Below, one piece after another: positions 20,157-29,858 of a stretch of 64,000 nucleotides of DNA (the first letter of the stretch is position 1; each line of letters starts with the position of its first letter). Origin of the DNA: Archangium violaceum (GTDB taxonomy: Bacteria; Myxococcota; Myxococcia; Myxococcales; Myxococcaceae). Below the pieces are notes generated by a model. It saw only the letters and a program-made list of their open reading frames with translations, searched no databases and had not been told where the DNA came from. The DNA lies in the NCBI RefSeq assembly GCF_016859125.1, contig NZ_CP069338.1:4279501-4343500 (forward strand), given 5' to 3'. The translations under genes were made by a program, and so were the position numbers.

Positions 20157-20921
20157 TCAGCCGGGCGCCAATCCCCAGCGGCGGCGCACGCGCAGCTCCA
20201 CCGTCTGGAAGAGGACGCGGTCGATGAAGGTGCCCACGGCGATGATGCAGACCATCACCGCCATCACCTGGGGAATCTCCATGAGCTCGCGGCCCATGGT
20301 GAGCAGCTGGCCCAGGCCTCCGGAGACGTACAGCAGCTCGCCGGCCATGAGGGCCCTCCAGGCGAAGCTCCACCCCAGTTTGCGCCCGGTGACGATGCCG
20401 GGCAGCGCCGCTGGCAGCAGCACGCCCGCGTGTAAGCGCGCCCCGCGGATGCCGTACGTGGAGGACACGCGCAGGAGCAGGGGGTCGACGCTCATGATGC
20501 CGTCCTCCACCGCGATGGCGATGGCCAGCACCGAGCCCATCACCACCACGAAGATGATGGACAGCTCCGTGAGGCCGAACCATAGCAGCGCCAGCGGCAG
20601 CCAGCAGATGGAGGGCAGGGCCTGCAAGCCCACCACCAGCGGGCGCAGCATGCCGCGCACGGCCTTCATCCGTCCCATGGCGATGCCGAGCGGCACGCCG
20701 ATGAGCACGGAGAGGGCATAGCCCTGCGCGAGCCGCCCCAGGGAGCGCACGAGGGCGTCCCACAGCCGCCCATCGCGCGCCATGGCGACGAGGCTCTCAG
20801 CGACCGCCTTCGGTCCCGGGAACAGGTGCTGGGGCCAGGGCCCGAACCGGGCGAGCAGCTCCCACACCGCCAGCAGCCCCGCGAAGAACAGCAGCTTCTG
20901 ACCCAGGTGCCACGCCTTCAT
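20157..20921 (-). CDS. ssuC: sulfonate-type ABC transporter permease
   Basis: A 254-residue inner-membrane permease with about six hydrophobic helices. The EAA-type loop contacting the ATPase is visible as DPLLLRVSSTYGIRGARL near residue 144, and KLGWSFAWRALMAGELLY is typical of SsuC/TauC. GAGGGAAG lies just before the ATG. Its first 125 bases overlap the end of the ATPase reading frame; its stop is 62 bases before ssuA. It forms the channel for sulfonate-like substrates. Confidence 0.87.
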   Translation of the reverse strand: MKAWHLGQKLLFFAGLLAVWELLARFGPWPQHLFPGPKAVAESLVAMARDGRLWDALVRSLGRLAQGYALSVLIGVPLGIAMGRMKAVRGMLRPLVVGLQALPSICWLPLALLWFGLTELSIIFVVVMGSVLAIAIAVEDGIMSVDPLLLRVSSTYGIRGARLHAGVLLPAALPGIVTGRKLGWSFAWRALMAGELLYVSGGLGQLLTMGRELMEIPQVMAVMVCIIAVGTFIDRVLFQTVELRVRRRWGLAPG

Positions 20922-22488
20922 GGTGCTTCCCTCGTCCTTCCCCGTTGCCAGGTCCGGTCGCGCTCATGGATTCGCTCTCATGGAGCATCGTGCGGATCTG
21001 CCGGGCCAGTCCCACCAGCGCCACGTCGTCGGGGCCTCGTGGCATGGGCAGCCGCACCTCGAGGTCCTTCAGGATGCGGCCGGGCCGGGGCGCCATCACC
21101 ACCACCCGGTTGGCCAGCATCAGCGCCTCCGTGACGTCATGCGTGACGAAGACGATCGTCTTGCGCGTCTCCGTCCAGACGCGCTGCAACAGCACATGCA
21201 TGTGCAGGCGCGTCTGCGCGTCCAGCGAGCCGAAGGGCTCGTCCATCAACAGCACCGGCGAGTCCACCGCGAGCGCCCGCGCGAGCGCCGTGCGCATCTT
21301 CATTCCGCCCGACAGCTCGTGCGGCAGCGAGTTCTCGAAGCCGGCCAGCTGCACGTAGTGGATGTAGCGGCGTGCGCGCTCGGTGCGCTCGGCCCTGGAG
21401 AGGCCCCGGGCGGAGAGCACGAACTCGATGTTCTGCCGCACGGTGAGCCACGGGAAGAGCGCCGCCTCCTGGAACATGAGCAGCCGGTCCGGCCCGGGTC
21501 CGGTGATGGGCTTGCCGTCGATGCGCACCTGTCCACCCGTGGGCGCGATGTGGCCCGCCAACGCGTACAGCAGGGTGGACTTGCCGCAGCCCGAGGGCCC
21601 CAGCAGACAGACGAACTCGCCGGAGCGGATGTTGAGGTTGACGTCCTGGAGCGCCACCACCTTGTTGGCGTAGCGGTGCTCCACCCGCTTGACTGCGATC
21701 TTCGCCGAGTCCTCCGTCACGAGGGCGGGCACCAGCGCCTCCTTCACCGACTCCTTCACCTCGCGCACGCTCCGGAAGAGGGTGCGCCAGAGGCGGGCGA
21801 GGTGCCCGGGGCGCTTCCTGGCTGGCGCTGACGCTGACTTGGAGGAGGAGGGGGGCGGGTCGGCCAGGCGCATCACACGGTCGTAACGGAGTTGGCGCAG
21901 CTCGCAACTGGAGCGGCGGGGGTCGTAGACCAGACAGGTGTCAATGGGACGGGAATAGATGTGCAGGGAAATGGCGAAGCCACTGCGCGCGCCGGTGCGC
22001 ACCGAGTGCAGCTCCGCTTCGGAATTGCGGTGGTCCACGGCGCCGGGCAGCAGCGTGCGGCGAGGTCCCATGCGCTCGACGAGCGCGTATCCGGGCTCCT
22101 GGCCTCCCGCGACCAGGCGGTAGTCGGCCACCTCCAACTCCCCGGCCACGGTCAGCAGGAAACACTCCTGGCCGTCATGCCCGTGCACGGGCGCGCGAGC
22201 GTTGCGCCCCCAGCCCAGCACGAGCACCTCCAGATCCTCGTCCCGGTACACGAGCGTGCGCGTGTAGCGCCCCTCTTTCAGCAGGGCATAGGGCTCCACC
22301 GCTCGCCGGTGCAGGTTGCCCTGCCGGAGCACCTCCTCGATGGCCGGGTAGCCGCCGCGTGTATGGGCCTCGCGCAACCGGAGGATGAACTGCCTCAGGG
22401 AAAGGGAGCGGGGAGGGATGGACCTATCGGGCTCGGTGACGAGAGCAGCGTCCATCGCCTGTGACCTGGTCGGTGGGCTGCGTTCCAT
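20797..22488 (-). CDS. cysteine-dioxygenase-like domain fused to SsuB-type ABC ATPase
   Basis: A 563-residue two-domain protein. Residues about 30-200 form a thiol dioxygenase cupin with iron ligands H102, H104 and H161, a Cys at 109 where CDO has its crosslinked Cys, and the S174-H176-Y178 triad (SLHIYSRP). Residues about 265-500 form an SsuB/TauB ATPase with GPSGCGKST (297-305), LSGGM and VLLMDEP. The fusion links sulfur oxidation to transport energisation. A strong AAGGAGAG precedes the ATG. The last ~40 residues run over the ssuC start and are low complexity; a one-base shift in the G-rich stretch would instead end the protein at the ssuC ATG, so the C-terminus is uncertain. Confidence 0.88.
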   Translation of the reverse strand: MERSPPTRSQAMDAALVTEPDRSIPPRSLSLRQFILRLREAHTRGGYPAIEEVLRQGNLHRRAVEPYALLKEGRYTRTLVYRDEDLEVLVLGWGRNARAPVHGHDGQECFLLTVAGELEVADYRLVAGGQEPGYALVERMGPRRTLLPGAVDHRNSEAELHSVRTGARSGFAISLHIYSRPIDTCLVYDPRRSSCELRQLRYDRVMRLADPPPSSSKSASAPARKRPGHLARLWRTLFRSVREVKESVKEALVPALVTEDSAKIAVKRVEHRYANKVVALQDVNLNIRSGEFVCLLGPSGCGKSTLLYALAGHIAPTGGQVRIDGKPITGPGPDRLLMFQEAALFPWLTVRQNIEFVLSARGLSRAERTERARRYIHYVQLAGFENSLPHELSGGMKMRTALARALAVDSPVLLMDEPFGSLDAQTRLHMHVLLQRVWTETRKTIVFVTHDVTEALMLANRVVVMAPRPGRILKDLEVRLPMPRGPDDVALVGLARQIRTMLHESESMSATGPGNGEGRGKHHEGVAPGSEAAVLRGAAGGVGAARPVRALAPAPVPGTEGGR

Positions 22489-22534
22489 TGTCGCTCTCCT
22501 TCCGTCCTCGTCTGGAAAAGCGGACGGGGAGTGA

Positions 22535-23632
<1,098 letters not shown>

Positions 23633-23812
23633 ACGGCGGCGGGGACGGCGTCCGGGAACCCACAAGCCCTCTGGCTGGGAACAAGCAGGGTCATGGACGC
23701 GGGTCCTGCGTTTCGTGGATTGAGAATCTGTGTCACCTTCGCGCCGCGTAGTGGCAGGAGCACGCCGTAGCACCCTGGTGGGGGGTCCAGGGTCGGTTCG
23801 AGGAGACGGCTC

Positions 23813-24278
23813 AGGCGCATCCTGCCGCACCTGGCCGAGGAGCCCGCCTTCGTGGAGATGTTCCTCTCCGAGGCCAGGCTGGCCGCGCAGCTCACCCACC
23901 CCCATATCGTTCAAATCTTCGGCTTCGGCGAGGCCGACGGCTCGTACTTCCTGGCCATGGAGTACATCGACGGGCCCAACCTGCGTACGCTCGTCAAGCG
24001 GGTCTCGGCGCAAGGCATGGACCCGCCGCTGGTGGCGTGTGCCCGGATCGTCGCTCACGCGTGCGAGGGATTGGCCTTCGCCCATGACTTCACGGACCCG
24101 CAGACCGGCGAGGCGCTGGGGCTCATCCACCGCGACATCAGCTCGGACAACATCCTGCTGTCGCGGCAGGGCGCGGTGAGGGTGGTGGACTTCGGCATCG
24201 CCAAGGCGGCCGGTCAGGGTCACAGGACCCGGAGCGGCGTCATCAAGGGCAGGCTGGCGTACATGCCGACCGAACCGC
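23813..24278 (+). pseudogene. Ser/Thr protein kinase fragment
   Basis: This is the middle of a eukaryote-like kinase: [18 protein letters not shown], then the N-lobe helix, hinge [13 protein letters not shown], catalytic loop [22 protein letters not shown] and an activation segment ending at [10 protein letters not shown]. The glycine loop and Lys region, the APE-to-end C-lobe and any C-terminal domain are missing. Upstream and downstream sequence has no kinase character, so both ends were lost. It is a decayed remnant, not a working kinase. Confidence 0.75.
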
Positions 24279-24320
24279 ACCTCCCAGGGGCGGACCTCGC
24301 GGCACGGGGACGGCGACGGC

Positions 24321-24587
24321 CTACTTGTTGTGACAGGCCTTCTGGTTGCTGCCGCTGACGCCGGTGCAGGCCTGGGTGGCGGGGCAGTCCGAGTCCTGGG
24401 TGCAGATCTTCAGACACTGCAGTCCGGTGGTGTCACCGCCGAGGGTGTCGCAGATGCCGCCCTCGACGCACTCGTCGGTGCTGCCCGTCTTGTCACATTC
24501 CTCGCCGATCTCCGCCTTGCCGCAGGCCGTGACGGCCAGCAGGCCCACCAGGAGCAACGCCGACGACAGCAGACGCTTCGCGTTCAT
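24321..24587 (-). CDS. small cysteine-rich lipoprotein
   Basis: An 88-residue precursor with a signal peptide and lipobox (AVTACG). The mature 60 residues carry seven Cys in a pattern like the Cys-rich modules seen elsewhere in the window ([33 protein letters not shown]). AAGGAAGAGG precedes the ATG. It is likely an outer-membrane lipoprotein with a small disulfide-stabilised fold. Function is unknown. Confidence 0.7.
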   Translation of the reverse strand: MNAKRLLSSALLLVGLLAVTACGKAEIGEECDKTGSTDECVEGGICDTLGGDTTGLQCLKICTQDSDCPATQACTGVSGSNQKACHNK

Positions 24588-24696
24588 GGATGCCTCTTCC
24601 TTCTGACTGGGGGTGAAACGGGTGGAGGGATCGCCCAGGCAGCGTATCCGCCCAACAGGCTGAAAATGGGGGGGGGTCCGCAACTTCCGCACCGCT

Positions 24697-24729
24697 CCGT
24701 GAGAAAATGGATCAACGGATTTCTCACGG
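24697..24729. promoter_or_regulatory. 10-bp perfect inverted repeat before a hydrolase-like gene
   Basis: CCGTGAGAAA-N13-TTTCTCACGG ends 18 bases before the ATG of the next gene. It could be a protein-binding operator or a 5' leader hairpin that affects the ribosome site. Confidence 0.55.
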
Positions 24730-24747
24730 AATAACGCAGGAGCCCCC

Positions 24748-25689
24748 ATGACCACCATCGACCGCAACCGGAACCCGCTCTCCCAGGTGGGTCGTCAGAC
24801 CGCGGAGAAGGCCCAGCAACCCGTCGGGACGGGGGCGAACACCGTGAAGAACACGGTGGCCGAGAGCGCGAAGGTGGCGAAGCAGGTGGACACCTTCGAG
24901 GCCGGGCCCGCGCGCCAGGTGTCGGCGAGCCTGCTGGGCGGCGGCAAGCCGTCGGACAAGGTGCATGACGGCCAGTTCGTGGGCGCCGGGGGCCAGACGT
25001 TCCCGCCGGGCACGCCGCTGAGCGAGATTCCGGGCGTCACGCCGCGCAACAACCCCAACCCGGCGAAGACCATCATCTACGTCAACGGCATCCTGACGCC
25101 CAAGGAGGCGCAGTCCAGCGACCTCCAGGCCATCGCCGACAAGGCGAACGCCAAGGCCATTGGCATCCACAACTCCACCGAGGGCTTCGTCACGGACCTG
25201 GCCCAGTGCGTGAAGGACAAGCTGGACAAGGGCACCAATCCGGCGGTGGACACGCTGGCGGACACCGTCTACGCGGAGCTGAAGGCGGGCCGTGAGGTGC
25301 ACCTGATGGGCTACAGCCAGGGGGGCCTCATCACCGCGCGGGCCCTCTTCGACGTGCAGCGCAGGCTGCGCATCGAAGATGGGTTGTCCAAGGCCGACAC
25401 GGAGAAGCTGATGAGCAAGCTCAACGTGGAGACCTTCGGAGCGGCCTCGACGAAGTACCCGGATGGGCCCAAGTACGTGCACTACGTGAACAACCGGGAC
25501 GTGGTGCCCACGTTCACCGGCCTGGGCGGCAGCGTGGATCCGCTGAAGTTCCTGAAGGACGCGGGCAAGGGAGCGGTGGTGCACCGCTTCGGCGATGGAG
25601 GCCTCAACGTCATCGCCAACCACAACTTCCAGGAGATGTACATGAAGCACCGCGTGCCCTTCGAGCAGGCGCGCGCCAACCAGTTCTGA
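24748..25689 (+). CDS. predicted serine hydrolase with lipase-like elbow, unknown role
   Basis: A 313-residue protein. The N-terminal ~75 residues are polar and low in hydrophobics without a signal peptide. The rest looks like an alpha/beta hydrolase core: TIIYVNGILTPKEAQ (first strand and oxyanion region), VHLMGYSQGGLITARAL (nucleophile elbow GYSQGG), and a later NRDVVPTF segment typical of the acid loop in lipase/effector-like proteins; a His near the C-terminus (ANHNFQEMYM) may complete the triad. AGGAG lies six bases before the ATG. The polar leader may serve for secretion or partner binding. I do not know the physiological substrate. Confidence 0.65.
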   Translation: MTTIDRNRNPLSQVGRQTAEKAQQPVGTGANTVKNTVAESAKVAKQVDTFEAGPARQVSASLLGGGKPSDKVHDGQFVGAGGQTFPPGTPLSEIPGVTPRNNPNPAKTIIYVNGILTPKEAQSSDLQAIADKANAKAIGIHNSTEGFVTDLAQCVKDKLDKGTNPAVDTLADTVYAELKAGREVHLMGYSQGGLITARALFDVQRRLRIEDGLSKADTEKLMSKLNVETFGAASTKYPDGPKYVHYVNNRDVVPTFTGLGGSVDPLKFLKDAGKGAVVHRFGDGGLNVIANHNFQEMYMKHRVPFEQARANQF

Positions 25690-25694
25690 CGGGG

Positions 25695-26249
25695 CTACGA
25701 GCGCCACTCGACGCGGTACGTGCAGCTGCTGCCCTGCATGCTCATTCGCTGGACGTGGGGCTCGCGGGCGCCAGCGGCTTCGAGCGCCGCCTCGATGATG
25801 CCCTGGTAGTACGAGGGCATGCCGAGCGTCTCGTTGATGAGCACCTCGTACGCGGTGGGGGCCAGCTGGGTGAGCTGCATCTGCACGTAGTTGTCGGCGT
25901 TGCGGAAGTTGTGGTTCATCCGCATCAACAGGCGGCGAGGCCCGAGCGCGCGGCCGACGGCGAGCATGCCGCGGCCGAGGACCGTTTCGCTGACGTCGGT
26001 CACCATCTTCTGGCCGAGCAGACGGTAGGCATCCTCCAGGTGCAGGTCCGGGAAGAGATCCTTCACGACGATGTCGAGGGAGGGGCGCCAGACGGACGCC
26101 GGGTAGAAGGGGAGGGGTTGCTGGTCGATGTGCAACCCCATGCGTTTGAGCGCGCTCCGGGCGCCCGTGGAGAGCCGGCCTTCGAGAGCGATCCGGAAGA
26201 GGCCGTCGAAGGTGTTGCCGAACACCACACGCTCATCCGCGAGCATCAT
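25695..26249 (-). CDS. DUF2378 (TIGR02265, Myxococcus paralogous family) protein
   Basis: A 184-residue protein of the family greatly expanded in Myxococcales. Typical features are the start VVFGNTFDGLFRIAL, a central segment DLFPDLHLEDAYRLLGQKMV, and the C-terminal MPSYYQGIIEAALEAAGA...CTYRVEW. No catalytic motif is known. Two consecutive ATG codons offer the start. It converges on the hydrolase-like gene. Confidence 0.88.
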   Translation of the reverse strand: MMLADERVVFGNTFDGLFRIALEGRLSTGARSALKRMGLHIDQQPLPFYPASVWRPSLDIVVKDLFPDLHLEDAYRLLGQKMVTDVSETVLGRGMLAVGRALGPRRLLMRMNHNFRNADNYVQMQLTQLAPTAYEVLINETLGMPSYYQGIIEAALEAAGAREPHVQRMSMQGSSCTYRVEWRS

Positions 26250-26300
26250 GCATATCCCCCCGGTCGTGAGGGCCCCCTACAGGAGGCCTGAGTGGCACCA

Positions 26301-26319
26301 TGCGGCCCACAGGGCCGCA
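26301..26319. repeat. 8-bp GC hairpin upstream of the DUF2378 gene
   Basis: TGCGGCCC-ACA-GGGCCGCA, a perfect inverted repeat. It lies in the 206-base gap between the DUF2378 gene and the ankyrin gene, where nothing else was recognised. It could end the ankyrin transcript. Confidence 0.4.
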
Positions 26320-26455
26320 CCCGACGGGTCGCATGGTCGCACGGAGTCACGTGACATGCCCGAAACCGGCCGGGGACGATGTTCACCACCCGTCGAATGG
26401 GCTGTCGGGACCCGGACGGAGGGGGCGGAGCGCGCGCGAAATCCTGGCGATCCGC

Positions 26456-26929
26456 TCAGGACTTCTTGGAGTTCTTCTCCGCGCGGCGCAGACGTTCGAG
26501 CCGTTCGGTGGGCGAATGGTCGCCGAGCTTGCCGGCGATATAGGCGCCCGCGGAGGCGAGCTTGCGCCGGAAGTCGTCGGGGGGCTGGGGCTGCTCGCGG
26601 GGGAGCGTGAAGAAGTCGGTGCCCACCTGGAGCAGCGTGCGAGCCATGGCCTGGTCATCCTCGGAGGCGTGGGGGTAGAGGAGGGCGGCGACGCGGCCGT
26701 GACCATGGGCGGCGGCCTTGGTGAGGGCGGACTCGCTCATGCGGTCGGTGAGGATGGGGTCGGCGCCGGCGGCGAGCAGGGTGCGCACGAGTTCCTCGTG
26801 GCCGTTCTCGGCGGCGACCATGAGGGGGGTACGGCCATCGGCGTCGAAGGGATTGGGGTCGGCGCCGGCGGCGAGCAGCGCCTCCACGCGGGCCAGGTCA
26901 CCGGCCATCACGGCATCGAAGAGGGACAT
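26456..26929 (-). CDS. ankyrin-repeat protein
   Basis: A 157-residue soluble protein with two clear ankyrin repeats (AVMAGDLARVEALLAAGADP and TPLMVAAENGHEELVRTLLA) and a degenerate third (ESALTKAAAHGHGRVAALL). The C-terminal half is helical and basic at the end. Ankyrin proteins of this size usually bind a partner protein, sometimes as inhibitor or antidote. GGAGG is correctly placed before the ATG. No partner is obvious nearby. Confidence 0.85.
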   Translation of the reverse strand: MSLFDAVMAGDLARVEALLAAGADPNPFDADGRTPLMVAAENGHEELVRTLLAAGADPILTDRMSESALTKAAAHGHGRVAALLYPHASEDDQAMARTLLQVGTDFFTLPREQPQPPDDFRRKLASAGAYIAGKLGDHSPTERLERLRRAEKNSKKS

Positions 26930-26990
26930 GAACTACCTCCGGGGAAGAGCATGGCCTGTTCGCCCCCGGCGTGCCACCGTGCCCGCTCCC

Positions 26991-27040
26991 TCCCTCCCTC
27001 TCCCTTTGGGAGAGGGTCGGGGTGAGGGTATCCGTCCCTA
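26991..27040 (+). repeat. REP-like dispersed hairpin, copy B
   Basis: CCCTCTCCC-TTT-GGGAGAGGG-TCGGGGTGAGGGT followed by ATCCGTCCC, matching copy A over its whole length with few changes. It overlaps the stop codon of the following minus-strand gene. Confidence 0.8.
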
Positions 27041-28483
27041 CCGTCCCGAACCACTCGCCGGATTGCGAGGGCGCCCGTTGAGCGTGCCGCCGGCGGGAGC
27101 GACGGCGCCGGAGGGCTTCTGGGAGGCATCCACCTTCAGGTCGGCGAACTTCCCCTCGCGCTCCAGACGGAAGATGTCCTCGTCGGTGACGTATTCCTGC
27201 GAGAGGAGCTCGCGTGCGCGTTTGATCTTGGCGAGCAGGACGGGGTCGGTGACGGGGTTGCTGTTCTCCCTGGTGGGCCGGGGCGGAGGCCGCATGACGG
27301 AGAAGGTGCCGCGAGCGGGATGACCGTCGGCGCTGACGCCCTCGAGCGAGTAGGTGATGGCGAAGACGTCGGGCTCGGCGTTGGTGTCGAAGGAGACCTT
27401 CACCTCGGTGCCCTTGCCCTCGGGGACCTCGCTCACGGGGAGCGACGCGACGTCCACCTGCTCGGGGGGAGGGGGGCCCTCCTCGGAGCCGCGGAAGGCG
27501 CGAAGGGTGGTCACCCGGGTGATGCGCACCGGTCCGCGGAAGCGGTGGTAGAGGCGGAAGGTCTGCCGCACCACGCCATCCGGGTCGAGCACGGGGAAGC
27601 GCGGCGTGCCCACGGCGAGGAGCGTGACGACGCCCTTCTTGTCGAAGTTCTCGAAGGAGGTGTTGAGCACCTGGAGCGAGGAGCGGCCCGTCTCCTTGCG
27701 GCCGGAGGCGTCATAGACATCCACGCGGATGAGGTGCTGCGTGTACATGTTGTCGGCGCCCGTGGTGCCCAGCAGGGTGTGCGAGACGATGGGGCTGGTG
27801 GTGGTCTCCGAGGCCTCGTTGTCGAAGGTCCACACGTAGCGCACGGGGACGAAGGGCTTGGGCGCGGGCTGTCCGGGCCGGGCGGGGCGCTCCATCACCT
27901 TGGCGAAGAACTCGAAGTCGTCCTCGGAGTTGGGCTGGCGGCGCGACATCACGTGCACGAGCCGCTCGGGCTCGCACTCCTTCACCTTGAAGGCGGGGAC
28001 GGGCACGGTGACGGACACGTTGTTCTTGGTGAAGACGGTGACCTGCGGGAGCTCGTACGAGCCGTCCGCGTCGTTGAGCCAGACGCGCACGGGGATGCGC
28101 TGGCCGGTGCCATCGCCGACCTTGTAGTGCAGGTAGGCGTCGTTGCCATCCGGGGTGTGGGCGCGCACGGTGATGAGGTTGTCCTCTCCCGAGCACACCT
28201 CCTGCTTCTCCACGAGCACCTCGTCCACGATGGGAGGAGCGGGCTCGGTGGCCGCGGGCTGCTCGGGCTCGGGCGTCTTCCGCGCGGCGAGCATCGGCGG
28301 CGCGTCCGTGGCGGAGGAGCCCTCCCGGGTGCGCGTGTGGGCCTCCTGGGCCGCCATGGGAACCTCGGGCGCCGGCTGTTGCCGGGAGAGGAGCCAGCCG
28401 AAGATTCCCCCGAGGGCGAGCAGGGTGAGCATCAGCACCCCTCGCCAGGGCCGCTGGGAACGGTTCTCGGGGGTCGACGTCAT
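27038..28483 (-). CDS. membrane-anchored protein with PKD/Ig-like region
   Basis: A 481-residue protein. Residues 14-33 form a single membrane helix; a Pro/Ala/Glu-rich linker follows (about 35-85); the rest is beta-rich and extracytoplasmic, including a PKD-like stretch VRYVWTFDNEASETTTSPIVSHTL and later strands FRLYHRFRGPVRITRVTTLRAF. The C-terminus has a helical segment (LLAKIKRARELLSQEYVTDEDIFRLEREGKF). AGGAG lies ten bases before the ATG. It sits immediately downstream of the secreted 341-residue protein and is probably co-expressed with it. Function unknown. Confidence 0.7.
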   Translation of the reverse strand: MTSTPENRSQRPWRGVLMLTLLALGGIFGWLLSRQQPAPEVPMAAQEAHTRTREGSSATDAPPMLAARKTPEPEQPAATEPAPPIVDEVLVEKQEVCSGEDNLITVRAHTPDGNDAYLHYKVGDGTGQRIPVRVWLNDADGSYELPQVTVFTKNNVSVTVPVPAFKVKECEPERLVHVMSRRQPNSEDDFEFFAKVMERPARPGQPAPKPFVPVRYVWTFDNEASETTTSPIVSHTLLGTTGADNMYTQHLIRVDVYDASGRKETGRSSLQVLNTSFENFDKKGVVTLLAVGTPRFPVLDPDGVVRQTFRLYHRFRGPVRITRVTTLRAFRGSEEGPPPPEQVDVASLPVSEVPEGKGTEVKVSFDTNAEPDVFAITYSLEGVSADGHPARGTFSVMRPPPRPTRENSNPVTDPVLLAKIKRARELLSQEYVTDEDIFRLEREGKFADLKVDASQKPSGAVAPAGGTLNGRPRNPASGSGR

Positions 28484-28532
28484 CGCGTGGGCTCCTCTCA
28501 GGGGGGTGTGGATTCAGGTGAAGCGGGGTGGA

Positions 28533-29558
28533 TTACTGCCAGCAGCCGTAGACGTTGCCGCCCGAGTTCCACTGCAACTGGTGCGAGTAGTCCGGGCCCC
28601 AGATGGTGTTGTTGAGCGGGTGCACGCCCCAGCCGCCGACGCGGTCCGGGCTGATGGAGCGGGCGGTGGAGTTGGGATCGTCGCGCACGCTCTTCCAGTA
28701 GCGGCTGTCGGAGGAGTCGCACATGTTGGCGGACATGCAGTTGGCCACCTGGTTACCGGCGTTGCCGCACACGTTGTAGAAGGGGCAGGCGATGGTGAGC
28801 GCCGCGTTGATGAACCAGCCCAGCGACTCCTTGCACTGGTTGTAGACGCCCGTGTAGAGCGAGTTGGACGCGTTGGCGATCTGCGCGTGCGAGTACGTGT
28901 ACGGCGTCACCACGCCACGGCCCGCGTAGCTGTGCGCGTAGGCCATGAAGGTGGAGCAGACCATGCCGCTGTTCACCGCGTCGCCGGGCGTCTGGTGGGC
29001 GGTCTGCAGGTCCCGGTACTGGAAGAGCGAGTAGTTGACGCGGTTGCCGTTGCGCACCGGCCGGTCCAGGGGCTGCTCCGGGTCGTGCCTGGACGCGTCG
29101 GTGACGAAGGGGTGGTTGTACCAGATGGAGTCGCCGATCAGCGCCGCCTGGGTGGGGTCTCCCTGCTGCCAGCCCGTCCACTCGGGGCCGACGCCGTTCC
29201 CATACATGTACATGTAGATGCCGCCCTGGTTGACCTGCTGCAGGCCCGGGTAGCCGTAGCGCAGATCGTTGCCTTGCATGGGCTTGGTACACACGCCGGG
29301 CCAGCTCGCCTGCGACGGGGTGTTCATGGTGGCGTGGGTCACTCCCGCGCCGGGACCGTGCGAGAGCATCGAGTGCGTGCGGTACTCGCCGACGGCGTCC
29401 AGCACGTCGCGGATGGGGCCAGGGCCCCGGTCGAACACCACCGCGCCGTTGGGCGCGTTCCAACCAGCGGACGTCGAGCCACATTCTCCTTCGGCGTGGG
29501 CGCTTCCCGCCAACGCCAACGCGGACACTGCGACACTTCCTGCGAGCAGACGACGCAT
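28533..29558 (-). CDS. secreted protein, possibly permuted NlpC/P60-like amidase
   Basis: A 341-residue precursor with a clear signal peptide (MRRLLAGSVAVSALALAGSAHA). The mature protein begins GECGSTSAGWNAPNGAVVFDRG. A His early (YRTHSMLSHG) and a later Cys in MVCSTFMAYAHSYAG resemble the His-before-Cys order of permuted NlpC/P60 (YiiX-like) enzymes, which cut amide bonds in peptidoglycan or lipids; this assignment is tentative. Several further Cys in the C-terminal third probably form disulfides. GGAGG is seven bases before the ATG. Likely in an operon with the following membrane-anchored protein. Confidence 0.6.
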   Translation of the reverse strand: MRRLLAGSVAVSALALAGSAHAEGECGSTSAGWNAPNGAVVFDRGPGPIRDVLDAVGEYRTHSMLSHGPGAGVTHATMNTPSQASWPGVCTKPMQGNDLRYGYPGLQQVNQGGIYMYMYGNGVGPEWTGWQQGDPTQAALIGDSIWYNHPFVTDASRHDPEQPLDRPVRNGNRVNYSLFQYRDLQTAHQTPGDAVNSGMVCSTFMAYAHSYAGRGVVTPYTYSHAQIANASNSLYTGVYNQCKESLGWFINAALTIACPFYNVCGNAGNQVANCMSANMCDSSDSRYWKSVRDDPNSTARSISPDRVGGWGVHPLNNTIWGPDYSHQLQWNSGGNVYGCWQ

Positions 29559-29858
29559 CAGGACACCTCCCGGAGGACGGGATGAGGCTCGGGGGGATGG
29601 TCCGGCTCCGCGAAACAATCCGCCCAGGCCGCGAGATGGGACGCCGGCCACACCGAGCTTCAGAACGATACCTGGGGGTCCTGCCTTTCTACCTCTGCTT
29701 TCCTCGGATGACCAGGGACCCCCGGGACAATTCCTTGACAAAGGATTGAAAGTGATTCCCCGCGCCGCCTGGATGGTGCAATACCAGACATGACAGGAGA
29801 CGGTGGGTTGTCTTTTCGGAGGGCGGGCGGGGGTCCGAGCCCTCTTCGGCTCCGGTGC
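29559..29858. other. 300-base non-coding stretch
   Basis: It contains the upstream region of the secreted 341-residue protein and the 3' side of the histidine kinase gene. An AT-richer patch near 29735-29760 (TTCCTTGACAAAGGATTGAA) has a TTGACA-like element and could hold a promoter on the plus strand. I see no gene. Confidence 0.35.

Noticed and set aside
23813-24278. A functional small Ser/Thr kinase
   Set aside because: The glycine loop, the ATP-binding Lys and most of the C-lobe are missing.
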